Shown here: piece after piece, positions 11,501-26,300 of the stretch
How the letters are laid out: each line of letters begins with the position of its first letter
Position numbering within the stretch: the stretch's first letter is position 1
DNA from: Heloderma charlesbogerti
Taxonomy: Eukaryota > Chordata > Lepidosauria > Squamata > Helodermatidae
Length of the DNA: 64,000 nucleotides
Assembly: GCA_026122225.1 (NCBI GenBank)
Contig: JANEZZ010002682.1
Coordinates: forward strand, 1,116,001-1,180,000
Reading direction: 5' to 3'
Position numbers and translations under genes: made by a program
The notes under the pieces: model-generated
Seen by the model: the letters and a program-made list of their open reading frames with translations, nothing else
Databases searched by the model: none
What the model was told of the DNA's origin: nothing

Positions 11501-14500
11501 AGGCTTGTAGTGGGAGCGGAGCGCTGCTAGGCGCTCCCAGACTTTCTCCTTGCCTACGATGACTATTTTGTAAAGGGTCACTGAAATGTTTTCATCCTGG
11601 AAAACAAAATTAAAATGGAAACAAAAAACACTATACCCATTAATCTGTGCTGTTTTCTTTCTCTCTCTCTTTCCTGCCTTCTTTCCTTTCCAGTGTGGTG
11701 TAGGCCTTAGAGCCCCTTAGGGCTATGGGAGGGGCTGCAGCTCTGTGGCAGAGCCCCTGCTTTGCTTGCAGAAGGTCCCAGGTTTGATCCCCAGCATCTC
11801 CAGGCAGGGCTCGGAAAAATCCTACCTGAAATCTAGGAGAGCTATTGCTGTCCATCAGTGTCAACAGTACTGGGTTGGATGGAACCAGGATGTGACCCAA
11901 TATGAGGCAGCTTCCCATATTCCTAAAACTAGGGACACAGAAGATAGAATTCGTCCTCTGTCTTAAGGCTGACAGAGTAATCTTGGGCCAGTCTCACTTT
12001 CTCAGGCTAATCCTACCTCACAAGGTTGTTGTGTGAATATATTGGGCAGGGGGAAGTAAGGAAGGCACTCTGTCTTCCTCAGAGGAAGGATGAGGTTATA
12101 AATGCAATCGTAAATAAATAATCCCGGATTACTAGAAGTGGATTCCCCTGAGCTGAATCTGTGCTTGGAAGAGCCACAAGAAGTGCGGAGGTTACAGAGT
12201 GGCCACGCTTCTGTAGGAACAATGAACTGTGACTTATGCAATGTAGAACTGGGGGCGGGGGAGTACTCACTGCGGTGGCAAGGTACTGGGAGTTGTGGGA
12301 GAAGCTAATGAGGGTGACAGGACCTCTTGAATACTGGAAAGGTTCTGGACACTCGTCTTCCAAGGACAAAGAATCGAGGATGTAAACGCTTCCGTCGCTG
12401 AAACCGGCCGCCAACAACGAACCTAAAAGGCATATTGGGCAATAGGTTCACACACCTCTCATCTCGGCAAGACGGGATTATCTACGGTTGCTTTGCCACA
12501 TTTAGCTGGACGCAGAAGGAAAACAGTGGTTCTGCATGACACTTAATATAGTGCTATATTAGCAATGCCTGTCCCCATAGACAAGATCCTTCATGATGTT
12601 TATTCAAAAGTAATTGCTGTCCAGAAACTTTAATTAGAAACTTCCTCCTTGTGGCTTCTGCCTCTAACTGCTTCCTGTTCAGCACACAGTACCATTAATT
12701 GGCCCTTCATCCCTCCACATGGAACAGACAAGGGGCAATTCATTGGCTTTGTTGAACAGGAAATAATTAGAGGAAGAAGCCACAAGGAGGAAGTTTCTGA
12801 TTAAAGGCATAGTAGTCCCAAAAGGGCTAAATAGTGTTTTACAGGCCAACCTTGGACAAAAATCACTGTAATGGCCAGCTCTGAGGCCTTTTCCTTAGAA
12901 TGGTCCTCGAGGAGGCTTCCAATAGTGCTAAAAGACCTGATTTGATTCTGAGGGCCCAGAATGACCTTGCTTTGGAACTAGCACTGTCTTTGTGATTGCT
13001 GCTGCATCCATATGAAACCTGCTCAGCAAATAATCATGACAAATTATGATACCATTAGAATCGAGTGCTCTCTTTACTCCAGAGCAGGGGTAGGGAACCT
13101 CTTTCAGCTCGAGGGCCAAATTCAGTTTTTGAGAAGCTCTTGGTGCCTTCAGTCCCAGTAGTGAGTGGGGCTGAAGGTAAAAGGGCTGGGCCAAAATACC
13201 AAAAAGACCAGCATATTTTAGCCTGAAGCTCTTCCTGCCAGTAACAAAGCCTCAGGAGGGGCATTTCAGCCTTTTAGAACAGGGGGAAAAAACTGCACCA
13301 AAGCCAGGAAACCACAAAACAGTTGGTGGTTGAGGAGATGGGGTGGGGCCTGGAGAAGGGGGTGTGGCCACCCAGGGAACCCTGGCGGGCTGGATTTGGC
13401 CCTTGGGGGCCTCGGTTCCCTGCCCCTGCTCCAAAAGATATGAGCCCTGCAAAAAACGACAACAATTACCCCAAACTTTGTCATGCCAAGGAAGAAGGCA
13501 TACAAATCCATACCATCGTGGTTATAGCAGAGGCTCCGGATACTTCCGCCCTTAAAGATCCGGCTGATGAGGTATTTATTGAGCATGTAGTTCCACACTT
13601 TCAGGAGCCCGCAGCAGCTCCCCTTGGCCATGAGAGGTTGGCTTGGGTGGCAGGCGATGGCGTGGACGGCCTCTTTGGGCTCCTCCAAGCACTTACTGAT
13701 TTTCATCCCCTCTGGCTTGACGTGAATCACCAGCGCATCGGACGTGGCAAGCAGGAAATTCCTGCTCCGTGGAAAAGCAACAGGATGATTTATTTAAACT
13801 ATTTTTATCCCACTCCTTGCCCCCCCCGCCCCCCCGAAGGCTCCTGGAGCTGTTTACATATAACAATTAAACAAGACAGTCCCTGCCTGCAGGTTTATAG
13901 CTGAAAAAGACACAACACACAAGGAAAAAGGAATGGGGAGGGAAGAGGGGAAAGTATTAAGTATTTCAGTAGGGCTAGTGGAGGGCTCTCATCTCCCTCA
14001 GTACAGCCTGCTGGTGGTGATAGTAGAGGGAGGAGAATCATAGAATCATAGAATTGTAGGGTTGGAAGGGGCCTAGAAGACCCTCGAGTCCAATTCCCTG
14101 GTCAATGCAGGAATCTAAGTCAAAGCATCCATGACAGATGGCTGTCCAGTCTTGTCTTGAATGCCTCCAGTGTGGGACAGCCCACCGCCTCCCTAGGTCA
14201 TGGGTTCCATTGTCATACTGCTCTAACAGTCAGGAAGTTTTTCCTGATGTTCAGCCGGAATCTGGCTTCCTGTAACTTGAGCCCATGATTCCGTGTCCTG
14301 CACTCTGGGATGATCGAGAAGAGGAGGAGCCACAGATGAATGACAGCAGCCTTCCCCAACCTGACACCATCAAAATGTGATGGACAGCCAATGGCCATGC
14401 TGTCTGGGAATGATGGGAGTTGTGCTCCAACACATCTGGAGGGCACCAGGTCGGGGAAGGCTATATTATGAAATCGTAAGAGAGAGCCCGCCAGCCTTCT

Positions 14501-17117
14501 AGGCTATTGGTTCTATGGTCAAACTCCTCTCAACTCCCAAACAGCAGAGCCTATGGTCAGAGATTGTGGGAGTTGTAGTCTGAAACATCTGGAGGGCATT
14601 GGGTTGCCTGCTGCTGCGTCCTCTCTATGGAAACGCGGGAGACGGCAAGAATGCTTTTGCCCATGTCCTGATGGTTCCAAGGGTGCTTGCACAGGGAGAC
14701 TGTGCTCCGTGATGATTAGCGGGAGGGGTGAGTGGCGGTGGAGGCAGCACTGTTTGGATTTTCTACCTGATGTGCCAACGCTGTTTGGGACGGCTCAGGG
14801 TGCTCAGATAGCTCCCGCGCCAGACATGCCAAACGTTACTCTTTGGAGTTTTTAAAAACAGCTTCTGGACCTGGCGTAACGTGGAGGTTCTCTTCAGCTC
14901 TCACCTCACAATGAAGGGATGGCCGGACAAGGTGCAAGAAGTGGGGTATTTGGTGATGTCCACGGGACACGCGGGCTTCTTGGAGAAGGAAATGGACCGA
15001 ATAGGCCCCAATTTAAACTGGCTGTACCAGTGCTGAAGCTGTAGGTCTCCATCGTAGAACTTCACATGGCCTTTGACGTCACAAGTCACAAAACTCCTGA
15101 AGAGAAGCATCATTTGTTGTAGAGATCTGGCGTAATACCAGTTCCAAAAATAAGATGTATTCATTTTTAAGGCAGGAGGTGATTGATGTGGATTTCCCCT
15201 AAAGTAAAGCCTAGCCAGAATCAGAGAATGTGGATAAAAGAATGGGAGCGAGTGCCACTGAGTTGGATGGGAGTGAGTGCCATTGAATTCAATGGGGTGT
15301 GTCTCTGAGGAGGCCTGTGTAGGGCGGTACTGTTAATGGTCTTGAATCCAGTATCAGCGGCAGTATGCCTGTGTGCACCACCTGCTGGCACATGAGCGAG
15401 GGGCACTGTTGCACTCATGGCCTGCTTTTGCATTTCCAGAGTGCCGAACTAAGTGGACTTTTGACCCGATCCAGCAGGGCTCCTCTTGCGTTCTTACGAA
15501 TAGGACCTAATGGGCAAGAAATACGTGGAGCTGTCTCCAGTGCTCGGAACAGGAGAAATCCATCCACGCGTGGGGACGGTGATAAACCTGCCCGTCCCTT
15601 CACTCAGTTAAGGGGTCAGGACCGAAGTCTGCGTGTGAAGCAACAATAGAAACTGCAGTTTTAGAGAGGAAAAGGTGGAGAAACGAAGGGCTTCTCCACA
15701 TGGGGCTTTTATCCTGCGGCTGGGGTTGGTTACTCATAGACATTCGTGGCCCTTTACATGATGTCATCAACTTCCTGGGCGTCTCCTACACTAAATGACC
15801 TTTATCGCATTTTTTGAAAGATCGGAGATAACGAGCATTACGGGGCGTTGTTTCCTCGTGAAAAGAGGAAGTCATGCGATAAGAGGAGCTAGACCACAGC
15901 ATCATCTAGTGGCTGCATAATGAAACATACAGGACACGCAGATAATGGGGGGAAAGGGGGGGAGGGACGTGCGTGTAAAGGGAGCCCGTTGTGATCCTGC
16001 AAAGAAAATGGAAGCGGAAAGCCCTGGTAAAGTTGCTGGATTTTAGTCTGGTGTAGAAATGCTCCAAGTCTGGAAGGCATCATGAGGTGCTAGGGTGTCT
16101 TTCTGGGGCTCTGACGAGGGGCAGTAGATTTCCTTCTTTTATGAGTCCTTATACAGGACCACAGGAAGCTGCCTTGTACTGAGTCAAACCCTTGGTCCAT
16201 CAGACTGACTGGCAGCAATGGCTCTCCGGAGTTTGGACAAGAGTTTTTCCAGCCCCACTTGGAGATGCCGGGGATCCACCCTGGGCCGTTCCTAGCAGAT
16301 GGGTGCTTTCAGGGTCTGGGATTGTCAGTTTGTTGCAGAATCAGTTGTGGAACTGTCGGATTCAGCAGATCACTTTTCTCAGCGAACGTATGCTGTGCTG
16401 CCCTCTCCTGGTTACAATGGGGAAAGTTCTCTCAAGACTTATCAAAATGACCCATGTGTTATACGAATTCATGGAGTGTCGCCCAGCCGGTTTTTGTTTT
16501 TAGCTTTCATGCGGCCATGGAGTGGGGTGGGGTCCTCTGAATTTGACTGAAACAGTGGCAGTTCACTAGGTGAACAGGGAAGGGCCGTAGCGCAATGGCA
16601 GAGCCCCTTTGCATGCCGAAGGTCCCAGGAACACTCCCTGGCATCTCCAGGTATGGGGGCTGGAAAACCCCCAGCCTGAAATCCTGGAGAGCTGCTGCTG
16701 CCAGTCAGTGTTGACAGTACTGGGCTAGACAGGCCAAGGGTCTGACTCGGTATAAGGCGGCTTCCTTGGCTCCGAATGTGGGCCAGCCACTGTCTCTTAG
16801 CCCAACCTACCTCACAGGGGTTTTGCGAGGAAGAACTGGATGAAAGGTGAGATTCGAATGCAAAAGGTCAGTCTGGGAAGATAACCTGCTCACCGGTCTG
16901 CGATGGCAAGCACCGTGATGCCGTCCTTCTGCAAGTACATCACTTTGATGGCTTTCATATTGTACGGCTTCACGCACATGGTGTTAGCCTTGGAGAGAGA
17001 GTAAACGGCATCCCAGACCACAATCTTCCCATCCAATGTTCCAGTAATCGCTTGTTCGGTGCTGAAGTGGAAAAGGGACTGGCTAAAGATACCCACAGCC
17101 TTGTTGAATGTCTGGAG

Positions 17118-17148
<31 letters not shown>

Positions 17149-17257
17149 GGGAGGGGTAAACCCCTCACAATGCTATGTTTATGTTTATGTTTTTTGTATT
17201 TTATAATTTTAAGTTTTGTGAACTGCCCAGAGATCTTCAGCTATTGGACCATATAGA

Positions 17258-17310
<53 letters not shown>

Positions 17311-20300
17311 AGATGCCCTTCAACCCCAAACACAAATGATTTGACCATGGGAGTGTTTTCAAATGCATATTGGAAGTGGAGAATAAGAGACAGTTTGCTT
17401 GTTACAAAATGCTTTAAATAATAAAGTAAAATGTCTATGTGGGAACGCATTTCCATGCAGGAACCAGCCTGCAATCCTCGTATCATATGCAATGCATACC
17501 ATCAGGGTGTATTTTCAGCTCCCCACCCTACACACACACACATGCACACTGCACAAGCAGCTGGCAGAACACATCTGGCTCCCTGGCCAATCTATGAGCA
17601 CACACACCCCTCCCAGAATGTTTTCTAACTGAAAGAAAAAAAGGAAAGAACAGGAAAGAGGAAAGGGAAAATGAGAAGGAATAGAAGAAGGAAGGAGGGA
17701 GAGAGAGAGGGAAGGGAAGGGAAAAATAGAAACAATAGAGGTCTACAGAGTGGTTCTAATATACTATTAGCATACAGTTATGAAGATTGGGGAGAACCCA
17801 CTATTCACTTCCATTTTCTATCTCTTTATCTCACTCCCCCCACCCGCTCACTCCAATGTATTTCTTTTGAAGGAACAGTCAAGCTCTTTATTATATTCCA
17901 TATTCCCAGTTGCATATGGAAACCATAGCTCCCACTTCACAATTTTATCTCCTGACTGCCCAAAATGTGTCCAGCAGCTGCATGTTAGAATAAGCCTTGG
18001 AGCACAATTGCACAGATTTTGCATGCCCACCGGCCTGCCCAAATCCTCCATAAGCTGGACCAGTCAGACTACAGCTTTCCATTCCCAAGACTGATTCAAC
18101 AACTGCAAATTCAAATCAGACTGACTAAAAGGCCATAGATATGAGCTGGGGGAGTTGGGGGGTAGAAACACTGCCAGGCAATGTTTCTGTGAGTTGGCTG
18201 TGTGTAAATTAAGCAAAGGTAAACAGTTTCCTTGGTTTGTGCAGAGATATTCTGGAAAGCCATTCCAGAGTTTCCACTCAAGGACGATGGAACTGCTTAC
18301 TGCAGAACCTCAAATTTAAAGAAGTAGAGGCTGTTCAGTTTCACAACTCCCAGAAACTTTTCTGTATACTCACTTTCTCTGTTAGGAGGGGAGCGTGGTA
18401 GTTCAAAATATTGCAATCCTAAGGACAAATAGAGCAAATGTCAGGATTGAAAGCCTTTGCTTGAACATGTTGCTGCATGAGAGGAATCTCTCTCTCTTTC
18501 TTTAAAGGCAGCTGAGGTTGAATTATGAACAATTATTCATTCATTTATTTATTTATTGCATCTATATCCCGCCCTTTTTCCCTCCAGGGAACCCAAGGCG
18601 GCGTATATAATCCTCCTCCTCTCCATTTCATCCTCACAGCAACCCTGTGAGGTAGGTTGGGCTGAGAGTCTGTGACAGGCCCAAAGTCACCCAGTGAGCT
18701 TCCATGGCCGAGTGGGGACTCGAACCTGGATCTCCCAGCTCCCAGTCCAACACTCTTGCCACTACACCACACTGGCTGTCTTTATGAAAACTAATGTCAG
18801 AAAAAAGCTGGCATTAACAAGAATGCTCATCATGCCTTTTGATCTCTGCTAGCCTTCTCCAACCTGGTGGCCCTCCAGATGTTTTGGACTGCAACGCCCA
18901 CCAGCCTCAGCCAGCATAGCCAATGTGATGGGAGTTGTAATTCAAAACATCTGGAGGGCCACCAGGTTGGGTCAGTCTCCAACCAGAAGCAGCTCCTTCC
19001 TCAGCGGCAGCCAGAGCTGTGGGTCCTTCCTGGCCCACACGCCACCAGACATTTGCACGGAAGAAAAGCTGTGCGGAGAAACTGTGTTGGCGCAGCATTG
19101 CTGGGCGTGCAGAACTTAGGCTGCTTCCGCCAGTGGGCAGGCGGGGTGAGGGAGGCCTGGTGACGGAAGTGCTGCCTGGTTCCATTTGCACACAGGAACA
19201 CGCGCGCACAGGGGAGTGGAGATCAGGCACTACTGACACACATGCTTTCAAGACAACCTTCACGGTCTGAGGGGTAGCCTAGCAGGTTGCCCTCCTGATG
19301 TGTTTGTCTTCAACTCCCATCATCCCCAGCCAGAATGAAGATGATAGAAGTTGTAGTGTGGGGAGGCTGGTGGCTCTGAGGTCAGTGGGAGGGTGAATCC
19401 ACTCCAGGTTTCAGTCAGAACTCTAAAGGACCTACCCAAGGTGCAAAGCTCCTTTAGCATTCTGACTGGTTCTGACTGAAACCCAGAGCAGATTCACCAC
19501 CCTGCTGGTCTCGGAGCTACCAGCCTCCACAGTTGTAGGCCACCGCTTCAGGTGGGCAACCCGCTTGGGGAAAGCGGGTCTCTTCTGACTGGCTGGGCCA
19601 CTGCAAGAGTTCCAGGCACAGAAAGGTTTTGGCCATTAGCTGATCTGTCACTTGAGCGATGGTTCCCCCCAACACACATTTTCAGAAGTGCTGCGGCTAC
19701 CTGTCCAGCACAGGTCAAAGGCAGCCTCAAACTGGGACTTTTTGTAATTGTGGCTTGAGATTCCCAGGAGGCCAAATCCTGCTCTTTTCTGTGCTTGTGC
19801 AGTCGTGGAATAGGCAGAGGCACCCACATCCGTCACAGAAGTATTATTATTCAATAGAAACGACACACTCAGGTATGACATGGGGCTTTCATTCCAACCT
19901 ACCCACAAGTAAAAGATGACTTGAGTTTCACTATTGCTGATCAGTTCTTTATGGTCTCTGGAACTAAACGCAATGTAATCCTGGAAGAAGAACAAGCCAC
20001 ATGACAACAACAGCAACAACACACACAACAAAAACTATGTGACATAATTTGGAAGCCTGCACAGTTTGACACCTTAACAGTTCTATACATATCTACTCAG
20101 AAGTAAGTCCTATTGAGCTAAATGGTGCTTGCTCCCAGGTAGAAGTGTATAGGATTGCAGCCTAAATGTGATTCCAGGTATTTACTAAGGGCCATTTTAC
20201 AGACATTTCGTCTTGTTTATAAACAGTCCCAGCTGTTGCTCTCTCCCTTTGTCCAAGGTGTTCACAAAGAAAATAAAATGTGTCTCAACCTTGCCATCCA

Positions 20301-23300
20301 TGTTTCTGGTGCTTTACAAGGAGCAAGAGGAGGGTCTGTGATGTACTCGATAGGCCCAATTGCACGTGGAGTGGTGAGACCTGGGTTCAAATCCTCACTC
20401 AGCTCATTCAGTGGCTGGGGGCATGTCAAAACCTAACCTACCTCACAGGGTTGTTGTGAAGATACAGGGGATCTTTTCATTTCATGTTGCCTGGAGTGCA
20501 ACTTTGTGCCACTTGAGTATACTTTCAAGAGATCATTTGTCGTCTTTAAAAAAAATCCAATATTTTATTATCCTTTTCTTAAAAGCTGAATAACCACTCT
20601 GGGGAAAAGTGAGTTAGTGACAGCACAAGCCCCCAGCCAATCAGTGCAGTGCACAGCCAGCTTCCACTGTAAACTGGCAGAAGCTCTTTCCCCTGGACTT
20701 GATCCTAAGAACTAAGTATGGGGGGATTCCCTACCTGCCAGTCCGTGGGGAATCTGCCCGCAGCGGGGAGGCGATCCATTCCTCCCCCTGGAATCCTCTT
20801 CGGCCAGCTCCACTCCATGGCAATTCCACAGAGCTGCCGGCCGGCTCCAAAGTGCCAGCGATACGGCCACCATGCCGTATCGCTGGCTGAGGGGTATTGA
20901 CTGACTGTGGACACAAATGGTGTCCTGGACGCCATTTGCGTCCGCAGTCAGTCCCCTTCAGCCAGCGATACGGCATGGTGGTGTATTGCTGGCAATCCGG
21001 AGCTGGAGGATCCGGCCGAAGAGGATTCTGCGGGGAAGCGGAGGTAAGTGTTTTGTTCCGCCACAGACTCCAGGGGGCTGGATCCTTTAGAATCTGGCCT
21101 CATTGGAGTCCGTGGCGGAATTCTCCGCCATACCTACTAAGAACATAAGAAGAGCCCTGCTGGATCAGACCAGGGGTCCACCTAGTCCAGCTTTCTGCTG
21201 ACACAGTGGCCAACCAGCTGCCCATGGGAAACCCACAAGCAGGACCAATGGAACAGCACCCTCCCACCCCTGTTTCCCAGCAACCTGTGCACATAGCCCT
21301 CAGGACTAGTAGCTACTGATAGCCTTCTCCTCCATGAATTTGTCTAAGCCCCCTTTAAAGCCATCCAAGTTGGTGGCCCTCACTGCATCTTGTGGAAGTG
21401 AATTCCATAGTTTAACAATGTGCTTTGTGAAGAAGAGCTTCCTTTGATCTGTCCTGAATTTCCCAGATCTCCCAGTCCTGGAGAGAAGAGCGTATGTCTG
21501 ACAGTGATGTGGCGAGTGCGCCTCAAGAGCACCGCGACTCCTTTCACACGTACACCTATGTTCTCCCTGAGTGGGCGGCCTGTGATAGTTCCTTTCTCCC
21601 CACTGCGCATGCAGACAGTCAAGGTGTCTCACCTGGAAACCAAACTGGGGCAGGATCTCTACGCTGCAAACAGGACTCGTCTCGGGCGAGGTCCACCTCC
21701 AAATGCAAACTTTCTGAGGTGAAGAAGAAAACGTTCCGAGGGGGCGAAATCACAAGCCCCCCAAGCCTATTCGTGCTGCCACACACCCCATCTGGATGCC
21801 GGCTTGAGGCAGCCACGCTCCTCCAGTGGCTAGGAACGCACATCCCTACTGTGCTCTTTTAGCGATTCCGGCGGAATTGTAACTAGCCCAGAGAGCTTCG
21901 GGGGGGGGGGGGGGGGGATATAGGAATCAGTGGAGGCTGGTGGCTCTGATGTCAGTGGGGCGGGAAGTCTGCTCCAGATTTCAGTCACAGCCAATCAGAA
22001 CTCTAAAGAAGCTATCCCAGGTGCTTTGCAAGTGATGCAAAGTGCTCCGGACCTTGGACAGCTCACTTCCAGTTCTGACTGACATCCTGAGCGGATTCAC
22101 CGTCCCACTGACATCAGCACCACCAGCCTACACTGATAGAAATGTAATAAATAAATTAATAAATAGCCCATGCTTTGGGAAACCCTGCTCCCATCATCCC
22201 CAGCATGCTGGCTGGAGATGATAGGAGTTGTAGCCCAACACATCTGAAGGCCACCAGGCTGGGGAAGTCTGCCCTAATCCTTGGGTGTTTTTAAAGCCAA
22301 TTATGAAGAAAGCATGCAAAATCGTTGGTGCCTTCAAGCCCCACAGTGCCCCCTCCCGCACCTCCCAAATTTCAAGAAAAACTTATTCGGGGTCCCTGGC
22401 TATGAGCGAATGCTTCTCTTACCTGCACTTCTCCGGCCCCAATAGTAGCCAGAAACTTGGAATCGTGGGAAATGGCGATAGCAGCAACTCCTCCCTCTGG
22501 GTGACTGTCGAATATTGTGTGCACAGGAACCCTGGACAAAAAGACGCCCGCGACTGCGACTCAGAGTTGAAGCTGTTCATGTCGCCAGCTCTACTCTTGT
22601 CTGTGCCGAAGACATAAATTCCGGACTCTGGCTTTGTCGATACCGAATTAACCAAATTAACCAAATGAAGGGAGGGAGGGAGGAAGGGAGGGAGGGGGTG
22701 GGGAACTCTGCAGACTTCCCATGAGCTGCTGAGGCTAAAACCGGGGCTGGTCTCAATGGTCCAGCAAGGCGTGGTCTTCCAAGGGCCCACACCCCAGCAG
22801 GGGCCCAGTGACAGGAGCCCCCGGAGGTGCTCCTCCCCTTCCCCCTTGCAGCTGGCTTGTTCCCCCGCCTCTCACTCTGGCCCAGACAGTGGTTGTGGTG
22901 GTTTGAAGGAGGAGCAGGAGATGCTTCCTCTCTGCCTGTCAGGCACGCAAGCCAGGGTGAAAAGGTAAGAGAGAGGATGAGAAGCAATAGCAGCAGGTGA
23001 TAACGACAGCGATAAGGTAGGCTCACCGAGGGAGGAGGCCCATTGAGGGCATCTTGCCCAAGGGGAACCTTGGACTACAGCTCCCATCATCTCTGACCAG
23101 TGATGGGACTGATGGGAGCTGGAATCCATCACCATCTGGTGTGCCACAGGTTGTTCCCCACGCCTGGTTGTAGTCCAGTATTCTGCTTCCAACAGTGGCC
23201 AGCTCTCCAGATACCACAAGAAGGGCATGAGGACAACCGCCTCGCCTGTTTGTTTGCCCAGCCACAGTTCTTCCATGGCATGCTGCCTCCGTGGACAGAG

Positions 23301-26300
23301 GCAAGCTATACCACAGCTAATGGGCATGGACAGGCCTCCTCTCCAGGGATCAACTTCTCCCACGCAAGCCTTGGCTAGAGGGGAAAGACGTCATCACTGC
23401 ACACAGCTTACGCCGAGTAGCCATCCCAGACGATCACCAAGCTCTCGTGGCCCCGGTCAGCGGTCGCTATCCATCTCCTGTCTTCACTGATACAGATGCA
23501 AGAAATGCAGCTCGTGTGTCCCTGGGAAGACGAAAGAAGGGCCCCCCACACCTGTGAGAGACGAGCCTGGAACAGATCGGAAATCTCCTGCAGGCCCCTG
23601 AACTGTATGCTTAGCCAGGAAGGAGCCCTTCTCCCTTCACATGTCAGGGTGGAAAGTGAGCCGATAAGAGCCCCAGAGCAGTTCTGATTCTGAGGAGGAT
23701 CAGCAATCCATGGGAGAGGAGCCAGCTCATCCCTCACAGGCACAGCAGCTGGCAGAGATTCCTCCTGCCGGCATTCCTGAGATAGATAGTGATCCAGGCA
23801 GTGAGAGAGCACTGGAAGGAGGCTTGCTGGACACTGGACGCAGACGCAGGGAGCGATGAGCGATGGAGGGCGCGGAAAGGAGGTGTAGCTCCCGTTTGGC
23901 GCCCAAGCAACGGCCACGTCCCGTGGACCCAAGGGAAAGAGGGAGGATCTCTCCCTAGCCCATAAGTTCAGGGTCTTCAAGTGACTCTCCTTCAAACAGG
24001 GATCAACTGCCTACTCGGAGCATAGGCTACTCTGCTGCTCATTGCTTAGTCGCTGGTGATTAGCATCTGAAAGAGTCATTAAGTTGTAAAAGGATTAAAG
24101 CCTTGAAAAGAATCCTTTCGTCTGTGTCTTGAGTTGGCTATTGGAGTCTACTGAAAGAAACCGCCAGGGCACTCCTGACAGCACAGCACCGGGGGGGGGG
24201 GGCATGTGCGGCCCTCCAGGTGCTGTGGGACTACAACTCCCATCATTCCTGACCACTGGCTATGCTGGCTAGGGCTGACAGGAGTTGCGGTCCAACACAT
24301 TCCCCAGCCCTGCTTTCCAGAGTGCCCCGTGCTGCCTCCCTGGAGCGCCATCATCTGAGCTGCATTCTCGACTAGCAGTACAGTTCTGTTGAAAGTCTTC
24401 CATGGGAACTGCCTTACTGCAGGAGTGGGAGACCCGTTTTGGCCCAAGGGCTGGGCTGCCCGTGAGGGGTGGGCGCATGACAGCAGTGGGGGTGGTGACG
24501 GGGGCCACCCCCCCGCTCTCTCACACTCACGCACGCGCGTGCACACGTACTGGGCAGTGGTTTAAACCTCATCTCCTCATGCTCAAATTGCACCAGCGCT
24601 TTATGATCTGCACTGGCTGCCGGTCCATTTCCAGGCCCAATTCAAAGTGCTAGAATTAAATCTACAGTTTACACAAAGGATCATCTCCTGCCATATATAC
24701 CTGCCTGGCCCTAAGGTCGTCCTCAGAGGGCCTTTTGAGCACGCACTCAATCATAAACCCAGGTTTTCCCTGTGTATTGTGTGAAAGGGCCCTAGGATGC
24801 AAGACGCCCTTTCTGTACTCCTTTTCCACACATTCTTGCTGTGAGAAGGATGATTTTCATGATTCAGGAGAAAGGAGTTCCTCTAGTGCCTAGGCAGAAC
24901 TCAGCCTTACCTGGAGCAGATACTGCCTATTCCTGAGGATGTCGTGGATTACCGCTGTGTTAGCCGAGACATACAAAATCACTCGGAAGTCTTCATCTAG
25001 CAGGTTGAAAACTGGGAGCTTGCTGTTATAACCAAACACCCAAGACAAACTCTGAAAGAGGAAAGTGGTGCATTTTCAGGGCTGCCCAGCCCTTAGTTTA
25101 AAAAATGTCACTGCACCCTTGTAGGCAAATGGTGCAGCCTGCATCATCTGCACAATTTCTCTTCTTTTGCACAATTCAAGATGCAATCCTATACACATGT
25201 AACCTAGGGGGAAGGCCCATTGAAGCCAACGGGGCTTACGTCTGAGTAGACATGTATAGGATCACATTGCTGTTTTTGTTCCCTAGTCATGGAGAGTGGG
25301 TAATCATCCAGATAAACACATCCCACATACACCAGGAGTAAACAGTCCAATAAGAATTGTACCAATAAACAAACCCAGACACGCTTTGTAGCTGGAGGCC
25401 TCGGCGCCCTGCCCTCCCAGGCCAGGTGGAAATGAGCCAGGCAGAGGAACAGAGACCTGGTCATGCGGGACACTCAGCTGGATGGTCTAGGTGGACTTCT
25501 GGATCAGGCCAATGTTCCACCTAACAGAGCATCCCACTTCCCACAGCGGCCAACCAGAGACCTCCAGGAAGCCCACGAGAAAGGTGCGAATGCAACAGCC
25601 ATCCCCTGCTGTTGTTCCCCAGCAGCTGGGTTTCAGAGGTACACTGCCTCTGCTCCCGGAGTTCGCATCTCGCCATCATGACTAGTAGCCGCTGATGAGA
25701 CTTCTCCATCTATTTACCTAATCCCCTTTTAAAGCCATCTAAGCTGGTGGCCATCGAGCGGTTGCCTCAGGCGGCCGATGATGGGCAAGGTGGAGGGGGG
25801 GGTGGCGGCAGCTCTTTGGCCATTCCCTTCTGTTGGGGGCCAGAGATGTGTGTTCCACGTGGACTGCCCTGCTCCCCATAAACTAGCCTGCTGCCTTCAG
25901 CTGAGGTGGAGGTTGCTGTCCCCTCACCTATTGAAGTAAGATTCAACTGCCAATTTCGTTTCTGTGGGTGGAACAGGGCGGGACAGTCAAATGTCTTGGG
26001 CCGGCCCTGTCTTGTGGCAGCAAATTCCATCATTACAATCATATTATATGAAGACGTAATCCTTCATTTCCCCCGTCCTGAACATTCTGCCCATCAGTTT
26101 AATTGCGTGTCCGGCATCTGCCGCCAAATTCTAGATGACGGGAGTGGGTGATATAAGGGCCCCTTTCCAATTTTCTCCGCACCTTGCATAATTGTATGAA
26201 AGTCCATCACAGACTCCTACAACCCATGCTGGCTGGGAAGATGGGAGTTGTAGTCCAACATATCTGGAGGTCGCCTTGGTGGAGAAGGTTGGTTTCTCAT

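Noticed and set aside
13323..13904. 193-codon plus-strand frame
   Set aside because: It is antisense to a CFAP251 exon and crosses a hAT-like element.
21494..21862. 122-codon plus-strand frame next to the CR1 end
   Set aside because: No recognisable domain, no splice context and bordered by LINE fragments on both sides.
22577..23026. 149-codon minus-strand frame
   Set aside because: Lies in a dispersed repeat and a GGGA tract; composition is low complexity.
23408..23995. 195-codon minus-strand frame as one protein
   Set aside because: It merges a real CFAP251 exon (23412-23521) with unspliced intron and LTR sequence.
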